Origin: Cheilinus undulatus | Taxonomy: Eukaryota; Chordata; Actinopteri; Labriformes; Labridae | Direction: 5' to 3' | Assembly: GCF_018320785.1 (NCBI RefSeq) | Contig: NC_054869.1 | Span: 43,923,789-43,987,788 of the forward strand | DNA length: 64,000 bases | The notes under the pieces: generated by a model | What the model saw: the letters and a program-made list of their open reading frames with translations, nothing else | What the model was told of the DNA's origin: nothing | Databases searched by the model: none | In this document: positions 11,572 through 21,426 of the stretch, piece after piece | Numbering within the stretch: the stretch's first letter is position 1 | Layout of the letters: the number at the start of each line of letters is the position of its first letter | Position numbers and translations under genes: made by a program

Positions 11572-13675
11572 TAATAATGAGAATATCTAGGGCCTGGTAC
11601 ATCAGAACACACAAAGACAACTTGATTTAACCAAGTTTGAAAGCTGAGTTATAGAGATGCAACCTTTCAAAGATGGATTGGCCAGATTTCATGTCTGTCA
11701 TCATACAGATTCATCTTGCAAAGCTTCAAAACTGAAACACTTCCTGGTTAGAGAATGACCGGACCAATCAGCCCCATTTAAGGAGAAAGAGGTTGTGGCT
11801 ATAGGTGTGGCTTAGTTAAAGTGACTGCAAGCCTGTAAACCTTGGTGGCTGTTGAAGAGATTATCATGGATGCAGCTATGGCAGTAGTTTAATCAGAACT
11901 GGACAACATTTTCTTTATTAAAAGAAGAGCAAAAAAGTGCAACAAAATGTTTTCTTGGTGGAAAAGATGTTTTTGCTCATCTCCTGACTGACTGTGATGA
12001 GAGCTGAATTTACCAAATGGCTCCATTTATAGTGATATGGTAATGACTGCCTGTCAAGCTTGTGATTTGTAGTTTACTCTTTTTACTCATTTTGTTGCTA
12101 AATGAATCAGTCACCTTCAGGTGTTTTAAGGTTCTGTGCTTCTCAAACCCTGTCTATGTCAGTGTCAGTGTTACCTAGATGGATGTGAAAAATGTCCCAT
12201 GGCAGAGGTGGAAAGTAACTAATCACATTCACCCAAATTACTGCAATTGAGTAATTTTTCTGGGTAATTGTACTTTTGTGAGTACAATTTGAAATTAGTC
12301 ATTTTACTTTTACTTAAGTTTTAACCAAAGTAACTGTACTTTTACTTGAGCATAATAGTTGTGTACTTTTTTCAACCCTTTCCCATGGATATGTGAAACA
12401 GTTTACTTAGCATGTCAGGCTACGTCTGAAAGCCCATTCACATTAACACAATATCTCAAGAATGCCTTTACCTATGTTTGGTTTTTGTTTTCAACTTTTG
12501 CACAAAGTTTGAAGAAATTCTAAGTCAAATGACAAGGCCATTAGGCCTCATAGCCAGTCCTTGTTTATCACATTATTACAAATCGCACCACCAAAAAAAC
12601 ACCACAGTGCCTCTTCTTGCCCCACCACTGTGCTTTCACTGTCCAGTTACAGGATGTCTTGCAAGGGCTTATGACCTCTTGGCAGTAGTTCTTGTTGAAC
12701 AAAAGGGTTTCAAAAAACAATGAAATTTCTCAGCTTCTGCATTTGATATGCTATCTCAGTGTTGTTTCAGTTAAATATTGGGTTTCTGTGTTTTCAATAT
12801 TATCGCTTTCTGTTTATATTCACATCAAATACAACATTCCAACTTAATTGAATTTGGGGTTGTATATGTACCTAAAACATTTTGATATGATTGTCTTTCT
12901 TTGTTAGGATGTTTGGAAATCACAGATCAATGCCAGCCCTCTGAAAACGAGTTACAGCCTGAGTGTGCAGCTGGATTTAACACCTTCTAGCAGCTTTTAC
13001 GATGCACAATCAAGGCACGAAATGCCACAGCTTCAGCTGTGCCATGCACACCAGGGGTCTATGGATGTATGCAGCAGTGACAAAGGTGACACATCAGCAG
13101 ATCATGATTATTGCAGTCTTTCAAAGCAGACTTTGCACACTGAGGAATGCAGTGAAGTTCAATCCACAGTGAGACAAAAGCTGCAGGACTTGAATGACAA
13201 ACTCTCTCAAAGCTGCATGGAGCATCTTGAGACTATCCTGCTGCTTTTAGAGATGGTTAATCAGTGTATTAATGGGAACCTGGAAGAAAAAGATGTGAAA
13301 GAAACTGTGTTAGCCCTGCTGAAAGCCAAAGACTGGGGATGTGTATATTCCAGCTCATTGCTTTGCTGTATTGGACGCTGGCTTGGACAGCAGTTTCATG
13401 CAGCCAACAACAGCATCAGTCACAGAGTGGAGGGCTTTAAAGTTCATCACATTGAGAGAATCAGTGACTTGCCTCCTGCAGAGGAGCTAGCCACAGAACT
13501 GTTCCCTGAAGCCATGCAAACACTGCTGCTACACTGGATGGGACTGAGTGAGGAGTCAACCCTGGAGAAGAGACACAGCGAGTACCCGATTCTGCTTCTA
13601 ATCCTCGAGTTCGCAAACCACAACCTCATCACTGGAGTGGCTCATGTGCTGTACTCCAGTCTAATATGTAAATAG
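8350..13675 (+). CDS. Uncharacterised 383-residue protein, four coding exons
   Basis: Coding exons 8350-8469, 10892-11021, 11106-11239 and 12908-13675 (stop TAG at 13673-13675); 1152 nt including stop, with consensus splice sites and matching phases (0, 1, 0). The start is the only in-frame ATG in exon 1 (MSTCSTVHLTLPQW), in a weak context. An acceptor-like TTTTTCTACAG ends at 8300, so an upstream exon supplying a different start is possible. No signal peptide is obvious. Exon 3 encodes RFHGLKVPTVNNSLWFYSVQ. Residues about 175-225 are polar and low in hydrophobics. The last 150 residues are leucine-rich and look helical, with LSQSCMEHLETILLLLEMV and LLLILEFANHNLI. I do not recognise the family. 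Coding status is supported by four phased exons, one 768-nt exon open to its end and a polyadenylation signal just after the stop. Confidence 0.75.
9310..9525 (-). repeat. Common teleost interspersed repeat, minus orientation
   Basis: Contains CTATACCGCTTGTCCTGTTG, GGAGCCTATCCCAGCAGTCA and CAGTCAATCGCAGGGCTGAC, a block order I remember as widespread in fish genomes. It is the opposite-strand relative of 6127-6425: the shared part is the CCCAATGACxGCTGG segment. In intron 1 of the unknown gene. Confidence 0.65.
9529..9910 (+). mobile_element. Reverse transcriptase fragment of a non-LTR retrotransposon
   Basis: The open frame 9529-10032 contains ITDLDFADDAVTLADTVDVL, with the FADD form of reverse-transcriptase motif C that carries the catalytic aspartates. 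It continues with a segment matching the palm/thumb part of fish LINE RTs, including VEAVEQFTYPGNLIH. Only this internal part survives and it is a relic: the endonuclease and most of the RT are absent. It lies in intron 1 of the unknown gene. Clade uncertain (RTE/Nimb-like is a guess). Confidence 0.75.
11536..11580. repeat. (TAA)n microsatellite
   Basis: Runs of TAA interrupted once by a CAA, in intron 3 of the unknown gene. Confidence 0.9.
11660..12060 (+). repeat. Dispersed repeat, copy B (inverted relative to 1930-2350)
   Basis: Intron 3 of the unknown gene. Shares in order the GGATTGGC, GACCGGACCAATCAG and GTGGAAAAGATGTTTTTGC blocks with the reverse complement of 1930-2350. No coding frame. 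The family is not recognised. Confidence 0.7.
12200..12390. mobile_element. hAT-type MITE fragment (GGTGGAAAGTAACTAA family)
   Basis: Begins GCAGAGGTGGAAAGTAACTAA and continues with repeated ACTTTTACTTAAGT / AGTAACTGTACTTTTACTT blocks, which I remember from a very common fish MITE. It resembles the more complete element at 45472-45981. It ends near CTTTTTTCAACCC. Its outer ends are worn, so the boundaries are approximate. Confidence 0.6.
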
Positions 13676-13712
13676 ACCCATGAAGGAGAGAAACAGAAAG
13701 TCTTACAATTCA

Positions 13713-13718
13713 AATAAA
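13713..13718 (+). terminator. Polyadenylation signal of the unknown gene
   Basis: AATAAA lies 38 nt after the stop codon; a second AATAAA-like copy (TAATAAAT) follows at about 13723-13730. This supports a short 3' UTR. Confidence 0.6.
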
Positions 13719-13784
13719 GTTCTAATAAATTTGTATTTTTTTATGCAGTGTACTTGCTATGAAGCTACTATTGTTGTAAAAGTA

Positions 13785-13935
13785 TTTACAAATATGTACA
13801 AAGATCTGTGCACAAATCTGCAATAGGCAGATTTGAAAATACATGCACAAATCCACAAATGTGTGTACAGATCTGCAAATTTGTACAAAGATCCACAAAT
13901 GCGTGCACTAATCTGCAAATATGTAGACCAATTTT
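13785..13935. repeat. Degenerate minisatellite, unit about 23 bp
   Basis: Repeated versions of CAAATCTGCAAATATGTACA / AAAGATC recur about every 20-24 bp (for example 13793, 13808, 13842, 13866, 13887 and 13909 onwards). The near-periodic unit leaves both strands open, which explains the spurious short frames here. Lies just 3' of the unknown gene. Confidence 0.7.
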
Positions 13936-14407
13936 TAATTGTGGAATTAGTTCATTTTGGTTCATAAAACTCACTCTTTTTTGCTTCAAGTTGTGAAAAT
14001 CCTTCCAAGCCATCAGTTACAACTGAAATCTGCCTCTCAATTGGCTGTTACACACGTGACTTTTGCAACATGCAGGCTTACAGGCAAGGCTGCCTTCCTC
14101 ATCGCATAGGCATCACACAGAAGGCAGCAGTTAAGCCTTAGTAAATGCTCTATATAATGTCAATGTGAAGGAGAATTATTACTGTAATGTACTATTTTTC
14201 ATATTTTCATATTTTCATTGAAAAAGTGAAGAAAATGACTTCCTTTCCTCCAAAATCTCATCACAGCTGTGGTGAAATTGTCATCTCTGCTAGACAGGGG
14301 TTCATTGTGTTCTGTTTTTCAAACAGAAATCACCATTATGACGCTATATGAGCCGGGTGATGGTTAGCAGGAAGATCGATAGAGTGGTCTGTAACATTTA
14401 TATTCAT

Positions 14408-14922
14408 ATTAAAGGGGACATGTTATGCAAAAAATCACTTTTTCTGGCTTTTCTAACAAAAATATGTGCCCCTGGCCTGTCCACAATCCCCTGAAGTACC
14501 AGAAAAGTCCATTGCTTCCTCCCCTCTCATTCTCCACCTTTCAGAAAATGCATGCTAAAATAAGCTGTTCTCAGATTTTCCACTCATGATGTCATTAGGG
14601 GAGTTAGCACCGCCCCCAGGTTAGGTTTTCCCTCCCCACTTCGAAGAAAGTTCTACCCTCCTCTCCTGATCTTTCTCTCAGCTGGCAGCCACATCCATTT
14701 CCTGAGAGGGGTGTAGTCAGGGGCGGAGTCAGACAGCTCATTAGCATTTAATGCCACAGATACAGAAACAGCTTGTTCTGAGCAGGGCTGAAACAGAGGG
14801 GTATTTTAGACATACGAAATCCAGTTCTGGAGTGTTTTTTCAGCAACAGACTTCACAGGTATGTTTTGGGGACCTCCGAGACAAATATAAACTTGTCTTA
14901 AAAGGGTAAAATATGTCCTTTA
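14408..14922. mobile_element. Non-coding element flanked by TTAA (MITE-like)
   Basis: Left end TTAAAGGGGACATGTTATGC and right end AAAATATGTCCTTTAA are inverted relatives of each other (AGGGGACAT against AGGACAT) and each is bordered by TTAA. The interior includes CAGGGGCGGAGTCAGACAGCT and is non-coding. TTAA borders recall piggyBac-type insertion, but the end sequence is not a good piggyBac end, so the class is open. Boundaries approximate to a few bases. Confidence 0.5.
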
Positions 14923-15084
14923 ATGCCATGTTTGCTGCATTTCTGCCTCCAACGAGCCTTTAAGACTCCTTTCCATGACACAAGAATTTGTTAAACAAAT
15001 ATTCAGGGTTAATTTGTCCTACAATAGTAGTTTGGCAGGTCACTGTACAACAGTGCTGCACCATGAACAAAAGCTGTTGTCTGG

Positions 15085-15275
15085 GAGCGCAGATGGTCGA
15101 GTGGTTTAAGGCGCTACCCATGGATGCGGGCAGCCTGGGTTGAATCAGCCCTGTGGCCCTTTACCGCATGTCTCTCCCCACTTTCTTCCCTGTTTCCGAA
15201 TCTATCCACTGTCCTTCCTCTGTCAAATAAAGGCATGAAAAAGCCCAAAAATAAATCTTTAAAAAAAAAAAAAAG
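15085..15275 (+). mobile_element. tRNA-derived SINE
   Basis: The 5' head is tRNA-like: an A-box region GATGGTCGAGTGGTTTAAGG and a B-box region GGGTTGAATCA that lacks the usual C of GTTCGAATC. The body (CCGCATGTCTCTCCCCACT) and tail (AAATAAAGGCATGAAAAAGCC, then poly-A at about 15260-15275) follow in the order I remember for fish tRNA SINEs. The damaged B box suggests an inactive copy. In the intergenic gap between the unknown gene and rsrc2. Confidence 0.85.
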
Positions 15276-17043
15276 CTGCTGTCTAATTCGTGTCTGTCTG
15301 GCAAAGTTAACAATGAATAACATCTACCAGTATTTACCCAGTCTGATCTCACTACATCTCATCAAAAAAACTTAGACTTACGTGTCCTACAGACATCTTA
15401 CTCCTATGTATACATATTTATTAAGTTTGAAAAAGTGACGAGAGTAACAACATACACCTTAAGCCCTGTTTTTACAGGACATGTTGTGTAAACACTTGTG
15501 TTGTTGCCAGAAATTAACAAGTTAGTCCTCCGTTTCTGACATCCATCTAACTTTAGGCTTCACGTTAACTATCATGGCTGTGTTTGTTGTGCTTCCTCCT
15601 TCAATCAGCTTGGTTCCTGAATGGCTATCATTCCGTTCTGCCCAACAATCCATACAGTGTGCTTTTGCTGTCCTTGATGTCCCCCCACACAACAAGGTCA
15701 CGTTGTAGAATTTTTAGGCTGGCTATGGCCACACCTTGGATACTACCTTGAGAACTGAGCAGAGCGGCATGTGGGAGAAGGGTTATTGGTCTAACTTGAA
15801 CATTGGGTGTCAGCTTGGAGGACTATCGCAATGGTGCTAACTGTTCCAACACTGGCGCCCTAGTGAAAGCCATCTTAATCTGAAATATGCTTATATACCA
15901 CTTTGGCTGTCACAGTACCAGAATGCAAAACTTTGGTATGGTTATAGTCACAGTGAATAATATCAATACCTATGTTAGTACAATGTTGCCAAACAGCGGG
16001 TATTTTCCTGTTTATCATCATAAATATTAAGAGAATCCTACACTCTGTAAACCACACAAATACAATGGGGCTGTATCTGCAATTGAGACAGTGTGGCCTA
16101 CCCTGCTCTTTAAATGACAGAAAAGCAACTTGCAGATCTAAATGAGGCCCCTAAAGCACACAAGAAAGGTCAGCATTTTCTAATCTTTGAATTTAATGGT
16201 CTACCACTGCTCTGGCTTTCTCTCGTGGCAGCTTAAGGTTAAAAACAAACTTTGAAAATTACTTTTCTTCTAGAAGCAGTACTTTCCAATACAAAGGGTC
16301 ATTAAAATAACAGTTATTGTGTCATTTAGAAACATATTGTTTCAAAAGTCTGGAAAATATCCACAACTTTACTATGCTGGAATAGAGTTCAACTTGTCTT
16401 TTGTTGCTTAAATCCTCACCATTAGCCCTTACAAGATTTACTTAAAGTAAAAAAATAGATACAGATGCCACACAAACAAAAATTGAGGAAGGAGATGTAG
16501 AAAAGCTTTTTCCAACACAAAACTAATTTATTTTAACATCTGAAATGTGTTTTCTCCTCTCCAACACATCTTTGTCAGTGGCAATCCTAAAGGCAATCTT
16601 CCTCATAAATCGCCTTCGTGTTTCTCCTTACAAGGACATATAAACCTGTGGGGTTCAGATATTTCTAAACTGACTCGAAATACCTTCTTTAAATGGATGT
16701 AAACATTGATCACTTAAACCACATTATATTCAATCTATTTTCAAACAATCACATTTTAACATATCTGAGTTTAAAAAAAGCTACCACATTATTCAAACAA
16801 ATACCTAAGTGTAACCGGCATCAACCAGTCCAACTGATGCATCCTTTTCAAAGATGTACAGATTCACAATCACTGAGACAAACTCAGCATCTGGCTATTT
16901 ACATGAAAATGTTCCAACATGTGAGATGTTTGCCTATAAATAAATTGCAGCTTCAGAGCAACATCCATGCAAGCTTGAAGGCTAGCGATGAGTTCATGGT
17001 CCTTTATGATCAGATGAGTGGCAAGCACAGCAGATGTTCAGCT
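15276..17043. other. Intergenic region and rsrc2 3' UTR
   Basis: No gene is seen between the SINE and the rsrc2 stop codon. The stretch must include the rsrc2 3' UTR: reading on the minus strand, an AATAAA complement (TTTATT) lies at about 16527-16532, a candidate cleavage signal about 0.5 kb past the stop. Other open frames here are short and lack support. Confidence 0.4.
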
Positions 17044-20000
17044 CTAGACAGAATCCATCCCACGTGAGAACGACGAGGAGAAGCCGAGGCCCATTCCCCT
17101 CTGGGTGTGTGTCTGCGAGCGAGCCATCTCATACTGAACGTCAAGGTTCCTAAACATCTCTTCCTGCTTCTCCAAAGTCTTCATGCCCTCATCGTTTATT
17201 GGTTTGGAAGTTTCGGCTTCATCATTCTACAAAAAAACAGAAATTTCAGCATAATTCCTGTTGATTCAAGGACTGGACAGCTACAAAAGAAAGTTTAGCT
17301 GAAGCCTAATTGCTAAAAGGTGTTTACAAAGTGATGTAAAGCTCCATCATCACTCCATCATGTTAATTCACAGTAAAAAAGAAAGGGAGAGCATGGTGCC
17401 CCTCCGCTGGCTCCACTAATCCTGTTCTCTGCTGTGCAACTCCTCTTTCCACCTCCAAAACTGGCACAGAGGGGAGAGCACTTCTTCCCCTCTTTATACC
17501 TCCAGGACATTCATAGCAAAGACGAAACATCAAAGATGCATGTATATAAGGCCTTGAAATGGCACTGCGAATCAACCTTAAGTGAAAAAAAGAAGTTGTA
17601 CTTACTTTAATACCCATTAGTTTGCGAAATTTAACATTTTGGTCCTTGTTTCCAAAGTTTAGCTTCTCCCACAACTCAGCTGTCTGGGACTTGTCCTTTA
17701 AAATTAAAAACAAACACAATGACAACCATAATGTATATAAAAACTTCACAACAAAATATCCTTCCTATTATCCAAATCGATCATTTTCCAGTAAATTTTC
17801 TTTAAATGTCCCTTCAGGTACTATAAGATATATAAGATAGCCTTGCTTTAACAAAAGTTCAAATTTGATCTTACCCCATCTTTCTTTCCCTGCCATAACA
17901 ATTTCCTCTTCTTCTCCTGTTCTGCAAACTTCATGGGATTTACGGATGAAGGGTTATAGTAGCTGGGCACAGCAATCCCTGTCTCTGCCAGTGTTTTTGC
18001 TTGAAGGGCGGCCATCTGTGCTGCCATAGCAATCTGAGGCGTGACCTGCGTCCCAGAAGCCAGCAACGCTGCAACGTTGAGACCGGGGTTTGAGGCAGTT
18101 GCTGCTGCTGCTGCAGCTGCTGCGATAGGTGCAGTCACTGAAAACAAAATACATGGATCAGCTTAAATAAGTAACTGAATCATGAGGTTTGAAGTGTGGA
18201 CTGATGATTGTCTCTAACCTGCAGCGATCTCCTGTTGTTGCTGCTGCTGTTTCTCAAACATTTCTTTTTCCTTCTGCTCCTGAAGTTTCTTGGCTCTTTC
18301 CAGCCTGGGCAGAAAAAAAGAGAAAAACATTTATTAAATTAATTCCAACACACTTTTATTTAACCTAAAGTGAAAATGCAACCTGTAAATAAACAGGGGT
18401 TAGTTAAGAATTTTACTGGATTTTAGAGAAAAATGCAACAAAGCTCTCCAGACAGACTAAAACAGTAGATGCTGACTGTGCATGGCCAGTATTTACATCC
18501 CATAAACAACCTTGTGTTTTGACCAAAGAGATTTACTGTAAAATCAATTATACAAGATTGTTGGGGATTGGTGCCTTTTTTTAACAACTTTCTTCCTCAT
18601 TAGCTCAGTAAAGAAAACAGCAGACTACTGTGAAGTGAATAAATGGTGTGGAGTGCTTTTTTGTTTGAAAAGATTCCTAAATTAAATTCAAGAAATGCAC
18701 AGCTGAGGTGGGCAGCAGGACCAGCAGGCTGTGGATCTGTACTTTACAACCACCACCATAGACTGAAAACTCCACTGTGTTATAGCTAGCAGGAGCTCAA
18801 ACTCTACAGAACTACACAGCTGATTTAAAATTACTTTTATAAACAGTGATTTTTTTAAATCAGGTGCAACATGGATGAGAAGACAGATAACAGGAAAAGC
18901 AGTCTACAACTTTGCATGCCTCAGGTGTGAGGTTAACCACGAGGTTTAGAGAATACTATCTTTTATTTGGTTTTTAACAAAGCACCAACTCATCTGTGCT
19001 TGCCCGTGGGCTTCTTTCAGTTCTTGTTTGTTTTAGATGACTCCTTCCATCAGATCTCTTCTCAACCTGTGACATTAATTCCTAAAGCAATTTCAGTAAA
19101 GAGAAACATGGTCAGATGAAATTCCTTTATCTTTCCCCTGAGGAAAACTCCTTGGTTCCATTACAGTGTGCTTTGCAAGACTGCTTGCTTTTCCTGCTTC
19201 AGAAGAGTCTTGGTCTTTATAAGAGTGTAATCTCTTTAAGTGGAAATAATGGCTGTAACTTGACATGTGCTATTTTTTGTTTAGTCAAGAAAGCAGGAAA
19301 AACAAGCCAAACATGTCACATTTACTTACATTTACTCACCTAATAAAAGGAAATAATTTAAATATAAAAAGTACTATGATCTACAATGATGAAATATACC
19401 CCTACTGTCAATAATCAACATAATTAATAAATATATTAAATATAATCCTCAAATACTACAGCACAATGTACAGTAAGGACTTGTTGTCTTGCCTTCTGGC
19501 CAGGGCCTCTTGTGCATCCATTGCTGTGTTCCTTCCTCTGAATGCAGGTGGACTAACAGACCTGCTGCGGCTCCTTTTGCGCACTTTCTCACTCCTTTTC
19601 TTTCGCTCCCTGGTGGAACAACCAAAAATAAAATAACTGGCAATGCTGACAATGAAATACAAAGCTGCAGCCATGCAGGATGTTCAAAAAATGATAACAG
19701 CAGGGCTGTACAGTGTGACATTCATATGACACTTGTTACAAGAAATTGGTCTGTGCTACGAAGTTGTTTCATCTCATTGCACGAGAGCAATGAAAGACTG
19801 GGACAGAGAGATATACATATGTGTGTGTGTGTGCAAAAGCAAGTGTACCATGCAGGCATATGTGATTTTAAACCCAACTTTAATGCACCCATCAAAGCTG
19901 AATGTTAGTCCCTAACATCATGCATAATCCTCTGCGTTCAGCATGCAGGCAGGCAGGGGTCATGTTTAAGAGGAGTGCTACCTCAAACAAACCCAGAGTG

Positions 20001-21363
20001 ATTTTGTAAGGCTCATAGGCTAGATGATGTTAATTATGAGTATCAGTCAGTATAATTCCCTATTCTCCTCCAATTTCTTGCTCCCTTCACTTCAGTCATT
20101 TATTATGCAAAACCCATCACAGGTTAGAGTGGATGAAATGACAGAGTGGTCAGCCTCCATGCAAACTACTTATTAAAGGTTTATTTATAAAATTACACAT
20201 TTTCTGGTTAACAAGCCAATAGGCATCTGCATTTAACAAAGTCAAAAGGGGCATACAGACTGCAGGCAGCAGTATATGTTTGGGACAAGGGGAGAAAAAG
20301 TCAAGATAGTAATTTTTTTTTAAAGATTATTTTTTGGCCTTTTTTGCGGCCTGTGTTCCACATTTAATTAGTCCGCAGTAAATGCATGAAATAAAATGAA
20401 ACAAGGCCCACAATAGAGCATGAAGCTTGTGCTGTATTGTACTCTCAGTTTTGACTAGGGGTGCACAATATGCTGATATTTACAAATCCCTTTTAGCTGA
20501 TACTGGTAGCAATACAGATGAATACAGTTCAGACCTAAAACTTCAAAAGGACTACAGCAGCAAAAAGCAGCATAAATAGTGCTCATTTGCTCCACTATCT
20601 GCTCCATCTCAAGGTCCACTTTACAAATCATATTCCTGTAATCATCTTCAAGCACTGACACGCCTATAAAGTTTGTTTGCTTCCTGAAGTTTGCTCCAGT
20701 TTTGAGTCTGCTGCACAGTGTCGTTCTCATCCTGACTAGAGAAAGATCCAGTGACAGACAGGTGGGGCTTTTCCACTACGCTTTTGGCCACGCCGAGCCA
20801 AACCAAGCCGTGCTGATTTGCATTTCCATCACCAGTTTGGCCATGCCGAGTCGCGCTCGAAGCAGGCCAGCCCCACCTTAAAACACGCCGCACTGATGTC
20901 GAAGTGCTTCGTGGGGTCCAATTTGCTGGGGAGATTTACCCCCTCTGCTACTGATAACCCCTCCATGATCAATTTTCACCCCACAGGGAGACGGGGGAGA
21001 TGGGTTTTAACTCTACCTCTGCTTCAGCTGTCCATAACTCTGTTACAGTGGTGTCAGTGTTCACTGTATGACTTAAATATTTATGACACAGGACCAAAAC
21101 TTGAGATTTGCTAGAGATGTTCGAAACATTTCACCCATGATGGAGCCTGTCTTTAATTCATTAACTGGTGCTAATAAAGCATGCCTTTCTCACCGCCCAA
21201 TCCAAAAATATGATTGCGTTCATTTTCTGCTCTTTAGAGACCCACAAATCAATAAGGAGACTGCTCTTTAACTTATATGATGGAAAATCCTCTCCTTTTG
21301 ATGAGAAGCGTGAATTATTGTTTTCTTACTAAACGAGAAGAGAGAGAGAGACAGAGGGGGGGG

Positions 21364-21426
<63 letters not shown>

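Noticed and set aside
8350..13675. Assignment of the unknown protein to shieldin subunits, MEI4 or REC114
   Set aside because: I compared remembered features of these families and found no convincing shared motif, so no name is given.
13785..13935. CRISPR-like array
   Set aside because: Eukaryotic context; units are degenerate and contiguous, without unique spacers.
15085..15160. Functional tRNA gene
   Set aside because: The B box is damaged, the fold cannot close properly and the segment continues into a SINE body and poly-A tail.
19489..19908. 139-residue plus-strand frame
   Set aside because: It is antisense to a conserved rsrc2 exon and lacks any independent support.
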